Of a stretch of DNA of 64,000 bases, positions 29,237-37,862 are shown piece after piece. This DNA comes from Symsagittifera roscoffensis (Eukaryota; Xenacoelomorpha; Acoela; Convolutidae), in NCBI RefSeq assembly GCF_963678635.1, contig NC_087066.1:64238282-64302281 (forward strand), read 5' to 3'. The number at the start of each line of letters is the position of its first letter. The first letter of the stretch is position 1. The notes beneath the pieces were generated by a model, which was not told the origin of the DNA, did no database searches, and saw nothing but the letters and a program-made list of their open reading frames with translations. The translations under genes were made by a program, and so were the position numbers.

Positions 29237-31726
29237 CTATGACTTATTTGGGGTCATTCTTCTCGCCCCTTCCCTATGAGGTACCGAGCCCTCTTCTATC
29301 TCAATCTCGTGCTCTACAAAATTGCAACAACCTATATCGGCCTTATGCTTTGAAAAAACGTCTGCGTTCCGATCTAGCACCGCCCTGAGCGAATCTAGTT
29401 CCTTGTCAGATATTTTACCCTTCAGATGTTCTATCTCAGGTAGGACAGGCCTATTCGCTGCTAACTCTGCTTCCGTCGGCCTCTCAGGAAAGTTGGAACA
29501 ACTAGACAGCCCATCATCTGTTTCCGACTTCATTGAAAACAATTTCCTAGAAGATTTCAATTCAATTACTCTTTTCATTATACATTCTTGGTTCGCATGT
29601 AATGGACATTTAGTTACGTCAAACTTCTTCAAGTTCTCCACACTCAGAAAGTCTTTGTTCAGAGGCAAAGCGTAGCCAAGTTTCTTTCCCCTCTGTATTG
29701 TCACTGTTGTTGCTTCTGTGTTCAATAACACACTCACACACAGTCCGCTCTGAGTGAGTGAGAAGCTTCTTCCTAAAATAGCCGAGCTTTTACTGTTTGG
29801 ATTTGGTACCAGACACACCTGTCTGTCATTGCTGAGTTCATTCAAGTTCCTCATCCTAAACGTTGCTATTACGGCTTGGTTCGGTTTTAATCGAACTTTT
29901 CGATCCAGAAAAATCGGCACCTTGGCCTGATTAATTAAGATCTTATTAAGGGGTCTTTTCTCATACTTTCTTTCAGGATCCTTGATCCTAATCAATCCGT
30001 CGTTGAGATCGATCGTGACGTCAAAGTTGCGAACGAAATCCCTTCCTAGGATGAACTGGTCGGATTCATCCAAATTCTCTATTACTAGGAAGCTCATCCA
30101 AAGATGTCTTCCTCCGAGCTGCAGTGAGATGATCGGGGTTCGTCCGGCGACATAGATCGCTCCCTGATTGGCAGCTGCCAACCTGATATTTGTCGGTATG
30201 AGATCCGATCTTTCGAAACCCATGTCGGTCCAAGTTTTGACTGGCATGACACTAACCACTGCTCCCGTGTCTAGCAGCCCCTTTACTGACAGTTGTCTGC
30301 CTTGCACGTCCAGAAAGTGTGCGGCCAGATCGGCCTCGCAACCAATATGCACCGCATCTTGTTCGAGCATCGCGTTGTGTCCGATTCGTCTGACCTTCAG
30401 CTCCTCTTGACCAATGTATATCCGGCCAACCTGATCGTTCGCATCAGTTATGTGAGCTTTCGTGTAGATATTGATGCCATCCACATTCATCAGAATCGGG
30501 TAAGGGCCATGGACATCGATATAATGTCCGTCCACTTTCATCAGCCTCGGACCTCCCGTTGTGAGCAGCGCTCGCACTGCCCTGGAGTCCAGTTTGGGAT
30601 CCTTCTCTTTCAGGTAGTCGGCATAGATGTCCAGGTGGACCAGTGTAATCTCGGATGGCTCGCTCAGGTTCTTGACCACCTGGTGCCCTGCGACTGAGAT
30701 GATAGACATTATTTTGGTCCCTGCCTTCGTCACGCCGAAAGTCTTGCCAGATATAACGTTCAGTTTTAGTCCCTGTTTCTTGGGCTCTTTTTCGTCTTGT
30801 GCTCTTGTCGTCTTACTCAGGACATTAAGACTTTCCCGAAGATCTGTGCTCTCCAGCTCCGACCTTACCCATTGCTCCACTTCTTTCGTGGCTAGGTCTT
30901 GTTTGACATTCTGCAGAGCTGTCCTTGCCGCCAGGCCGTAATCCACCTTGAGTGGGCTAGACGACTCTGTTTCGAGGTTTGAGGCTACCCCCTCGTCAGG
31001 CCATGTCTTAACCTTTTTAGTCGTGAAAGTGCTCGGTGTCGTCTCCTTTCTCCGAGATTCAGCCTCGTTCATCAGACGTGCTCGACTGGCCTTGACACCC
31101 GAAAGCGCCTCATCGTGGCGGGGATGTTTCGCGTCCGCTACTGCGTCCCAAAATTGAGTACAATCCGACTTGAAGTGTCCCTCCAAATTACAGAAGAAAC
31201 ACCTCGGACCATATTTCATGATGAGCCCTCTCACGTACTCTTCATGATCCTCGTCGGTCGCGTCAGCGTCCTCGAGAAAGTAGCCTATGGCCTTCATGTT
31301 CTGTTTGTATGCAGAACACGCAGAAACGTGATGGTCCATCGAACCACAATTCGCACACGACCTCCTCTTGTCCATGTCATCGCGAGGTTTGTACCAACTG
31401 GAATTCGCACCAGTGTTTGTCCCGCTATAGTTGCCATAATTGCTGTAACGGTTTTGCGCCCTCGGTTTTATCAGTAAATACTCGCGTGACTTCATACGCA
31501 AGTCGTCGGGCGTGGGTACCTGGTCAAGCGACAGGGTGAAGTGAGTGGCCAACATCGTCATCAACTCCTCACTCCTTACACCATCCATGAACTTCGAAGC
31601 GATCGCCAAGTTTCGTTCGGATATTCTCTCATCCGGGTTGCTCCTCCTCCTGAGCAATTCAAGGTCGTCCAAGAATTTATCTATTGATTCTTCATCTCTC
31701 TGACGCCTCTTCTCGAACTTCACCAT
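29237..31726 (-). CDS. E1 Gag C-terminus (nucleocapsid) and retropepsin
   Basis: 829 residues. It starts at a Met in perfect context (GCCATGG) one codon after the amber that ends the first Gag segment, in the same frame. It continues the capsid C-terminal helices (IDKFLDDLELLRRRS). Two CCHC knuckles follow: CANCGSMDHHVSAC (about 31311-31358) and CFFCNLEGHFKSDC (about 31160-31203). The aspartic protease is at about residue 486, with LLDTGAVVSVMP, an AAANQGAIYVAGRTP strand and the ILGRDFV motif. The end overlaps the start of RT and stops at a TAG (29239-29237) caused by an apparent one-nucleotide deletion relative to E2. It processes the polyproteins and packages RNA. Confidence 0.9.
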   Translation of the reverse strand: MVKFEKRRQRDEESIDKFLDDLELLRRRSNPDERISERNLAIASKFMDGVRSEELMTMLATHFTLSLDQVPTPDDLRMKSREYLLIKPRAQNRYSNYGNYSGTNTGANSSWYKPRDDMDKRRSCANCGSMDHHVSACSAYKQNMKAIGYFLEDADATDEDHEEYVRGLIMKYGPRCFFCNLEGHFKSDCTQFWDAVADAKHPRHDEALSGVKASRARLMNEAESRRKETTPSTFTTKKVKTWPDEGVASNLETESSSPLKVDYGLAARTALQNVKQDLATKEVEQWVRSELESTDLRESLNVLSKTTRAQDEKEPKKQGLKLNVISGKTFGVTKAGTKIMSIISVAGHQVVKNLSEPSEITLVHLDIYADYLKEKDPKLDSRAVRALLTTGGPRLMKVDGHYIDVHGPYPILMNVDGINIYTKAHITDANDQVGRIYIGQEELKVRRIGHNAMLEQDAVHIGCEADLAAHFLDVQGRQLSVKGLLDTGAVVSVMPVKTWTDMGFERSDLIPTNIRLAAANQGAIYVAGRTPIISLQLGGRHLWMSFLVIENLDESDQFILGRDFVRNFDVTIDLNDGLIRIKDPERKYEKRPLNKILINQAKVPIFLDRKVRLKPNQAVIATFRMRNLNELSNDRQVCLVPNPNSKSSAILGRSFSLTQSGLCVSVLLNTEATTVTIQRGKKLGYALPLNKDFLSVENLKKFDVTKCPLHANQECIMKRVIELKSSRKLFSMKSETDDGLSSCSNFPERPTEAELAANRPVLPEIEHLKGKISDKELDSLRAVLDRNADVFSKHKADIGCCNFVEHEIEIEEGSVPHREGARRMTPNKS

Positions 31727-31729
31727 GGC

Positions 31730-33577
31730 CTAGTGCCCTTGTACTCCAGAGCCGAAACGATTCAGCAGGATGTCGAATATCTTGCGAGCGCTGTCTCTCT
31801 CATTGGCTCTTTTCGCCATTACACAATTTAATGCAGTACCCTCCAGGTTGCTCGTCAGCGCGCTGCACTCTTGTTTCTTGGAGAGATTCTCTTCCTCAAA
31901 GTGTAACTTCATCACCTCTATCCAAGTATCAATGCAGCCGTCTGACTCGTCTTTATATGACTTCGGCTTTTTCAGTGTTCTTCTTGACCTCTCTCCTCTC
32001 TCGGTTGACTTCGAGAGCTTGGTGATGAATGTTTCAAGAGATCTGTTCAGAGGCTCAAACATCGAGGCATACATCGTTGTATCTTGCGAGACTGTAGTCA
32101 GATCTGGTACTGAACTGACTTGTGGCACGGTTGGCAATCTTGTCTCCGGGGTGGCATCTGCCTCCGGCGGTACTGGATTCGTCCAGCCAGGCCTCTGCGG
32201 GGCTGCCCTTGGCCGCTCCTTGTTTCTATGTTCGTAGTTCGTTCTCGAGCCCTGCTGGGCTCTGGCACTGTTGCCCGTACCATCTCCAACATTCGCATGG
32301 CTTGAGCGCTCCCTTGAGTTGGAATGCTCCTGCCAACTACTCCCATTCAGGATCGGGTCAAGCTTCCGCATCATCAAGTCAGATTTGGCGTCTAACCTCT
32401 TCTCCAGGCCAGTCATCGTTTGGGCGTAGGTATTATCATGATCATTCAACAATCGCTCGATCTCTCTTGTCATCCTAGCCTCTCTTTCCTCTGACTCTTT
32501 GTTTGCCTGTGCCAGGCTCTCGGCCAGGCATTGATCGGTGTCACGAATCAATCGAGCCTGATCAAACCTCGCCTGCGACTTCACGTGCGTTAGCTCATCT
32601 TTCAAATTCTCTCGACCATGGTGAGCTCTCTCGTCAACTTGATCTATCCTCTTAGTCATGTCTCGCCTCAATTCATCCAGGCCATTCATCACACCAGCGA
32701 ACATATCACTTATGTCACCAGCTGCCCCCAATGGCGGGGTTAGCCCCAGAGAAGACGAGGTCAACTGTGGCTGTAGCCTAGTACTTGATGACGCACCGCC
32801 CTTTTGCTTGTGCATTGACGTCATCAGTCTGTCGAACGTTGATGATGCTCCCATCGTTATCCCATCTGACATAGGCCTGGTCGGCGAGGCAGAAGACGCC
32901 TCCCTGCTCATGTCGTTCCTTGGGCACGGTGTGAAGTTCACATCCGGATGGGTTATCTCCGGGTAGCCATCACTGGAAGTCAAACCTACAGTTGGTAGTG
33001 ACGCCATGCGTTCGTCGTACAAGGACTTCCAACTCTTCTTGGCCTTCGAGAACGTCTGCTCTTCACCCGGACTCATACTCGACATCATCGCGTTGTTACT
33101 CTGTTTGGCCAAGGATGAGTGTGCACTTGTCAGATGTGAAGGTTCCTTTCTCCATTTATAGCTCTTAGTCTCTGATTTGGACATTCCCCTGTACAACACT
33201 TCCTCCCGAGGTTCGACCTCGGGACGCTCCGAGGTCTCCTCTGTCCTCTCGGCTTCCTCCCGTTCGAGGACCTCGTCTGGCTCAAAGTCGGGTCGAATGA
33301 GCGTTCGCTCCCCTTCGTCAAAGGGATCCACCAGCGTTTCGCTCGCAGGCTCGGCCTCGGCGCTCCGCCTTTGATTGCCATCGAGGTTTTTCTCGCTCCT
33401 TAGTTTCATTTCGCTCACTGAAAGATCAGGTTGACCCTTAGTCGGTTCGTCTTCAGCAAACGCGTCGGAAGCGCTGCTAAACGAGGTTTGGCTACGCCTA
33501 GTTCTAAACTTCCGCGTGCTTCCCTTGCTTAGCCTGGGAATTTTAGTAGTCGATCCTAGCGAGTCCCTGCGCTGCAT
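31730..33577 (-). CDS. gag: E1 Gag, N-terminal and capsid part
   Basis: 615 residues from the Met at 33577 (A at -3), chosen over 33637 because the extra 20 residues have no counterpart in E2. The N-terminus is basic and Ser-rich; an acidic Glu/Arg-rich region follows. A coiled coil encoded at about 32440-32670 (DELRRDMTKRIDQVDERAHH and onwards) precedes the retrotransposon-gag capsid region (CIDTWIEVMKLHFEEENL, LTSNLEGTALN, ILLNRFGSGVQG). It ends at TAG 31732-31730; the next codons are GCC ATG in the same frame. E2 has CAA at the equivalent position and reads on. Forms the virus-like particle. Confidence 0.9.
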   Translation of the reverse strand: MQRRDSLGSTTKIPRLSKGSTRKFRTRRSQTSFSSASDAFAEDEPTKGQPDLSVSEMKLRSEKNLDGNQRRSAEAEPASETLVDPFDEGERTLIRPDFEPDEVLEREEAERTEETSERPEVEPREEVLYRGMSKSETKSYKWRKEPSHLTSAHSSLAKQSNNAMMSSMSPGEEQTFSKAKKSWKSLYDERMASLPTVGLTSSDGYPEITHPDVNFTPCPRNDMSREASSASPTRPMSDGITMGASSTFDRLMTSMHKQKGGASSSTRLQPQLTSSSLGLTPPLGAAGDISDMFAGVMNGLDELRRDMTKRIDQVDERAHHGRENLKDELTHVKSQARFDQARLIRDTDQCLAESLAQANKESEEREARMTREIERLLNDHDNTYAQTMTGLEKRLDAKSDLMMRKLDPILNGSSWQEHSNSRERSSHANVGDGTGNSARAQQGSRTNYEHRNKERPRAAPQRPGWTNPVPPEADATPETRLPTVPQVSSVPDLTTVSQDTTMYASMFEPLNRSLETFITKLSKSTERGERSRRTLKKPKSYKDESDGCIDTWIEVMKLHFEEENLSKKQECSALTSNLEGTALNCVMAKRANERDSARKIFDILLNRFGSGVQGH

Positions 33578-34019
33578 AGTTTTTATCAAAATGAAAGTAT
33601 TCGTAATTTGATGGCAATGCAAACGTACCACAAACAAGATTTAGTTAAATCACTTAACGCTGCCTACTCGATTCCGTCAGTATCAAAATGTCTCTTAGAT
33701 CTCTCACGACTAAATTAGCGACTCAGCTAAAGTTACACACAGGGTCTACCCAGTATTGATATAATGCTAACTCAACCCGGTTGTATAGTATAACAGTATC
33801 ACTAAGTTTCCACAAGATATAATCGACACACAAAACACAATCGATAATCAGATAAGATTATCCTACAGGTGACAGCGACCTTTTGTCAGTATCAATTTAT
33901 CGCCACACAATTTATCAAGTCACTGCTTTGTTAAAATTAAACAATCTTCGATAAAAAGCAGTGATGATTCAGAAATAGATAAATAAAACTTAGTCTTAAA
34001 GAAAAAGACTTCCCCCAAT

Positions 34020-34154
34020 CGGAACGATCCGAAAGAACGAAGCCCAGGACACAGTCTTCTCAAGTGGGTGTGTATTTGCCTAATACACCCACCGAGGTCT
34101 TCTTTTGGGTGTCCTGCGATTGCCCGAGCTGTCCTACTAAGTAGCTCAAGGCAA
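34020..34154 (-). ncRNA. Three-domain structured RNA motif, copy 1 (E1)
   Basis: Sense 5' to 3'. Domain 1: TTGCC-C-GAGCT type stem (arms 34150-34154 and 34120-34124, inner AGCTC/GAGCT). Domain 2: closing stem GGACAC/GTGTCC (34109-34114 and 34047-34052) around CCTCGGTGGGTGTATT...CACCCACTTGAG (34064-34092). Domain 3: hairpin CGGA-TCGT-TCCG (34020-34031). The same architecture with different stem sequences recurs in copy 2 and in E2. It lies about 440-580 nt upstream of the gag start. Role unknown: an IRES, packaging signal or cis-acting RNA element are options. Confidence 0.65.
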
Positions 34155-34198
34155 CCTCTTGGTCGAAAATTCGTCAAATCTATGAAAAAGCTCTCCCA

Positions 34199-34340
34199 CA
34201 CTCGGACTGCTCCAAGTGCACGAGAGTAGGGAACAATTCTTCTTCTCAAGTGGGTGTGTATTTGCTTAATACACCCACCGAGGTCTTCCTTTATTTGTTC
34301 CCGGATTGCCCGAACTTTCCTATTAAGTAGCTCAAGGCAA
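34199..34340 (-). ncRNA. Three-domain structured RNA motif, copy 2 (E1)
   Basis: Tandem copy 186 nt from copy 1. Domain 1: TTGCC/GGCAA (34336-34340, 34306-34310). Domain 2: closing stem GGGAACAA/TTGTTCCC (34295-34302, 34229-34236), sequence-unrelated to copy 1 but equally complementary, around the same internal core (CTCGGTGGGTG...CCACTTGAG). Domain 3: hairpin CACTTGGA-GCAG-TCCGAGTG (34199-34218). Domains 2 and 3 show covariation relative to copy 1. Confidence 0.65.
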
Positions 34341-34542
34341 CCACTCAACCAAAATCACAATCAAAAAAAAATCTTGTTCGGGTACTTCTGATACACCCAA
34401 TATAGAATCCAAAGTTGATCACGAATTTCCGGGTCAGAATGGGTTCTTATGACCCTGATAAGCACGCCTAATATCCTAATATGATCCTAATTAAATGGAT
34501 ATTTTCCGTTTCCCAAATTGCCACAGAAGGTTCACTCAAGTC

Positions 34543-34920
34543 TCTTACAAGGAGGGTCGCTAGAAGGTTTAAGACACTCCGAAGGGTTACCTCGGAGGGT
34601 ACCTCAATCACTCAAGTTACTTAGGAGGGTATCTTAATCACCCAAGTTACTTCGGAGGGTCCCCCTAAATTTACTAAGGAGGGTCAATAAGATGCTTAAT
34701 ACGCTCCGGAGGGTCACTTCGGAGGGTACCTCCAAAAATTTTTAAATTTTCTGATCTCACTTGGAAAGTTCTCCTACTAGCTTCAAAAAGCGTCAAAATA
34801 AGCTAAGGGTTCTAGGGGGAGCTGTTTCAACTTCTTAGGGTGATCTCGTGGAAATTTTCCACTCAGGAGGGTTGCTAAAGGGTTTAGCTGACTCCGGAGG
34901 GTCACTTCGGAGGGTTCCCC
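34543..34920 (-). repeat. GGAGGGT motif array in the E1 leader
   Basis: About ten copies of (C/A)GGAGGGT on plus (ACCCTCC in sense), often spaced 25-45 nt, with partial longer units (AGTTACTTCGGAGGGT). About twenty copies in either orientation occur through the leader. The complementary half-motifs lie closer to the LTR. Confidence 0.8.
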
Positions 34921-35892
34921 CAAAATCAAGAAAAAGGGTTAAATCACCGCAGTAAAGCCTCTGAAAGCGGTCTACCTGACTTAAAACTAGGTTGGCTGAC
35001 ACGGTCAACCTTCCCAGTTGAATAAAAAGATGTTTTGATAAAATTTTCTGCCGCTCGGAGGGTTGCCCGTTACTTGGACCCTCCGAACCAACAAATTCTA
35101 AAAAACTTTTCTTTTCCGAAAAATCAACCCAAAAACGGTTGCGATTCGGAAAAGTGGTCAAAAACGTCGACTTATGGTACCAAAATTATCCCGATCGGAT
35201 AACTAGTCTTTGAGTAATCGCCAAAAACGCGTTCGTCAAAATGGCCTTTTTCACCACCTGTATAGGATCTGAAAGACTTTTTCCGCAATTCCGGTCGAAA
35301 GTGCCTAAAAATACTTGAAATGAGCGTAGCAGCCCTGTACGGCACTGGAATAATGCAAAAAACCGGACCAAAATTGGTTTAGAAACAAAAATTTGGTCAA
35401 AAATTATCAAATTTGGACCCTCCGATTCCTTCCTTTTCCAAACCTTAAGTCGTTAGCTCTATCCACGGAGCTACTCGGAGGGTTACCCAAAAATTTCTCT
35501 AATAACTGAGCACGTTATGCTAGCACGCTCCTAACGCAAAAAATTTTATTGCTCTAACTCTAAAAACTCAAAAACTCGATCCCTAAAACAGATTGACAGA
35601 ACACAGAAAATTATCAAAATTTTGATCGAAAAAATTTCGTTTTCCTAACTTCTACTGAGTCTTTGCTCACGCGGTTTCTTTAGTTAGGGGGACCGAACTA
35701 CGTAGCTACTCCCTATATAAAAGCTTTTTGTTTATCGGAAAAGCTCGGATATCCGAAAATTTGGGGGTCTACGGTTTGGTCGAAAATTGGTAATTTTCGA
35801 CAAAAAATGGGTGTTTCTTGGGTCTAAATAGGAGATAAGTAATATATAATAAGGATAATAATCTATTAATAGTCGTTAATGAATAGTACTAT

Positions 35893-36560
35893 ACCCTCCT
35901 TTGCACCAAAATATCCGAATTAAGACCCTTAACTCGGAAATTTGTAATCGATGGAGGGTACAATCGGACCGCGCCAATCGTGCCCCCCACCACTTAAGTT
36001 TTAAAGAAATAGTACCCGAACGATACTAAAATTGCTTCAACGATACCCAACAGTCGTTCCGGATGTTGTCCTTGATGTCCCTGTTGAGTGTGGAACACGT
36101 TGATCAGCTTGCCACTCTACCCTCCGGCCACCGGCAAAATCACCATTAACGTGCTTAAACACTCAAATTACACTCGAGGGAGGGTATCCAACCCTTCACC
36201 AAAACACACAATCTCTCTATCAGAAACGATATAAATCAATCTGAAACAACAACAAATAGGAAGGTCAGATCACATCTCGTCCGGAAATAACATATAAACT
36301 GTCACTTTATGTTTTTTACTGTTTTTGGTCTTTTTTGGATTTTTTACTGTTTTTTGTACTTTTTTGTTTTTTAAATAAATTTATTTTTGGCTTTTTCTTG
36401 GTTATACACTATTTTTGTTTGGTTTTACGCTTTCTCTTTAATTGTTTTTGGTCCTGGGGCCTCAGGACAAGTGGGCTCTAGATTTCCCACCTAACCCTCC
36501 GGCCCCCGGAATTTTCGGTGTTAACTAAGTTAAAAAGCTAAATTGTACTAGACGGAGGGT
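35893..36560 (-). other. CCCTCC/GGAGGG stem-loop modules (E1 leader)
   Basis: Three modules have ACCCTCC and GGAGGGT arms about 50-65 nt apart on plus: 35893-35959, 36119-36185 and 36494-36560. Each encloses a TTAA-containing inner hairpin (for example TCCGAATTAAG...CTTAACTCGGA). Their E2 equivalents (60612-60680, 60873-60930, 61228-61298) keep the inner hairpins, and the outer arms mostly change together. Confidence 0.55.
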
Positions 36561-36682
36561 ACGCACCTTCCCCCTAGTACAACAACGGTCATTAAGGCCT
36601 CTAACTCGGGCTTACGCCCGGAGCGGAGGGTACGTCGCTGAAACGCTTGCTGATCATGATGTTTTCATGCCTTTAACAGGCC

Positions 36683-36697
36683 CACCCAGGAGCGCCA
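36683..36697 (-). other. E1 primer-binding site
   Basis: Sense TGGCGCTCCTGGGTG, 12 nt inside the 5' LTR (spacer 36698-36709). It is identical in E2 (61425-61439) although the neighbouring sequence differs. It begins TGG as expected for pairing with a tRNA CCA end; the primer tRNA would end CACCCAGGAGCGCCA. The tRNA species was not identified. Confidence 0.75.
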
Positions 36698-36709
36698 TAA
36701 AAACGTCTA

Positions 36710-37593
36710 TGTAACATTCGCCCAAATATCACACAGCGACGGAGCGTAGAAAAAGTACCTATCAACGACTGGCAGGCGTCAGTTACCTTAATTCTACTCG
36801 TTTTTCACCGTCTCGACCTTGCCAGTTGATTTTCTGGTCTGTTTAGGGCAAAGTAAAAAGTTACCATTTTTAGGCCATCAGTCAAACGACTTTTGATCAG
36901 CTTTCGTTTGCATGCGAACACAACCACATAGCTGAGTCTCGGATCCTCAGACTACGTGATTGTCATTAAAAACACGGCTCGAACCACCTATTTCTATATG
37001 TTTTTGTGTGACAGTTTTATATTAATTCCATTGGAGATGGATTGACCCTTTCCTTTTTCTATCTACTCATGCTCTGAAATATTAAATAATAACGGTGTTA
37101 ATTAAGATCTAGGACATTACAGCAGCTGTTATAGTCAGTTTACCCAGTCCCTTCACATATAACAGTCTCTGGGGGACCAAGCCTCCGCTCCCGTGATTTT
37201 CTTGAGATAACACTCTTATCTCCTATATTTCGTGTCCCGGGAGGGTTCCGTGGTATTTCTCTTCCCCCCACTGAAGCCTCCGTCTCCACAAATATCTGTC
37301 GCTAAGGTCCTTATCGTGTGTTCTTGCCACGATAAGAGGCTTCGTAATTTTCTTTCTCTGATACAACTGTTCTTCACAATCTATATCGTCGTTCTGATTT
37401 TCGTCTTTTTTATTCAAAATGGCCGTCTTTTTTCTATTTCTCAGAAATGTTCTTCTTCCAATCGAAATTTTAAAAATAAAAATTCTAGAACATTCTGACC
37501 CTCCGTCGCAACACTTTTTTGTTCATAAGGCCTTTAGTCACTTTTTTTTCTGTCGCGGGAAGGTTATGCTGTGTCATCTGGCAGAATGGCACA
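36710..37593 (-). repeat. E1 5' LTR (884 bp)
   Basis: Near-identical copy of 13132-14015 with identical length. Being upstream in sense, it should drive transcription of E1. See the 3' LTR for internal features. Confidence 0.97.
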
Positions 37594-37862
37594 TTGATTT
37601 ACAAATTAGTATTGTCAAAAACAGGAAACTTAACTCTGGATGGTATCAGAAACTAAAAGATACAGGTTCCATAAGAAAATCTCAAATTTGCGCCCCCTTT
37701 CAGTACAAGAGAAGTGTGAGTGAAGAAACTCTTCCACAGTCAGACAACATAGGACGATTAAGATAAAGCGATTGAAATCAACCGTAAACAGTGGTTGAAT
37801 AACAAATATCCAGAAAATTGGTCGTCGCGGGTTGCATCGCAAGCCGTTGGAAAAATCATTAG
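37594..37862 (+). pseudogene. Host reading frame, piece 2, between E1 and E2
   Basis: 269 bp of host DNA. From the E1 junction the frame continues (DLQISIVKNRKLNSGWYQKL) to a TAA at about 37764. One frame over it resumes directly (EINRKQWLNNKYPENWSSRV) and runs into the E2 boundary, continuing at 62466. Product not recognised. The single frame change may be a frameshift, a small intron, or a sign of an already dead gene. The last 52 bp (37811-37862) are duplicated at 62414-62465. Confidence 0.45.
37811..37862. repeat. 52-bp target duplication of E2, left copy
   Basis: Identical by eye to 62414-62465. It abuts the E2 left LTR directly. Ordinary LTR-retrotransposon integration gives 4-6 bp. 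Confidence 0.9.

Larger units (their letters stand above)
33578..36682 (-). other. E1 structured 5' leader (about 3.1 kb)
   Basis: No long coding region apart from one 142-codon frame through the RNA repeats (33920-34348). From the PBS inward (decreasing coordinates) it has: stem-loop modules at 36494-36560, 36119-36185 and 35893-35959; an A-rich sense tract (36300-36440); a ~500-nt block homologous to E2 (about 35060-35410); an array of GGAGGGT motifs (34543-34920, plus strand); and two copies of a three-domain RNA motif (34020-34340) ahead of gag. Confidence 0.7.
13132..37593 (-). mobile_element. E1: giant Ty3/gypsy-type LTR retrotransposon, 24.5 kb
   Basis: Two 884-bp LTRs (13132-14015 and 36710-37593) read TGTAACATT...GGCACA on plus. 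They differ at only three positions that I could find by eye, which implies recent insertion. Between them on the minus strand lie a PBS, a 3-kb leader, gag, protease, RT/RNase H, integrase, a macro domain, a giant third ORF of about 2,950 residues, and a polypurine tract. Typical Ty3/gypsy elements are 5-10 kb. No clear 4-6 bp target duplication exists; only TTG is common to both flanks. Breaks in the frames are listed under each gene. It is a close structural relative of E2 (37863-62378). Confidence 0.95.

Noticed and set aside
29237-29260. A CCCAAAT slippery heptamer in the right phase just before the end of the E1 protease frame, suggesting programmed -1 frameshifting into RT.
   Set aside because: After slippage the next codon in the -1 frame is TAA. 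E2 is continuous here apart from unrelated damage, so a one-nucleotide deletion in E1 explains the break better.
14688-33374. Many plus-strand open frames of 60-170 codons across E1 and E2.
   Set aside because: They are antisense shadows of gag, pol and the third ORF with no motifs of their own.
34501-34930. A CRISPR-like array from evenly spaced GGAGGGT motifs.
   Set aside because: The repeats are too short and variable, there are no unique spacers of constant length, and the host is eukaryotic.
34501-36620. GGAGGGT repeats as Shine-Dalgarno-like or G-quadruplex arrays.
   Set aside because: The context is eukaryotic, the motifs are isolated GGAGGG units 25-45 nt apart, and complementary half-stems with compensatory change point to hairpins instead.
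37594-37862. Host piece 2 as a mariner-type helix-turn-helix transposase, from its KLKDTGSIRK string.
   Set aside because: Only a short resemblance; no catalytic triad or terminal repeats are found nearby.
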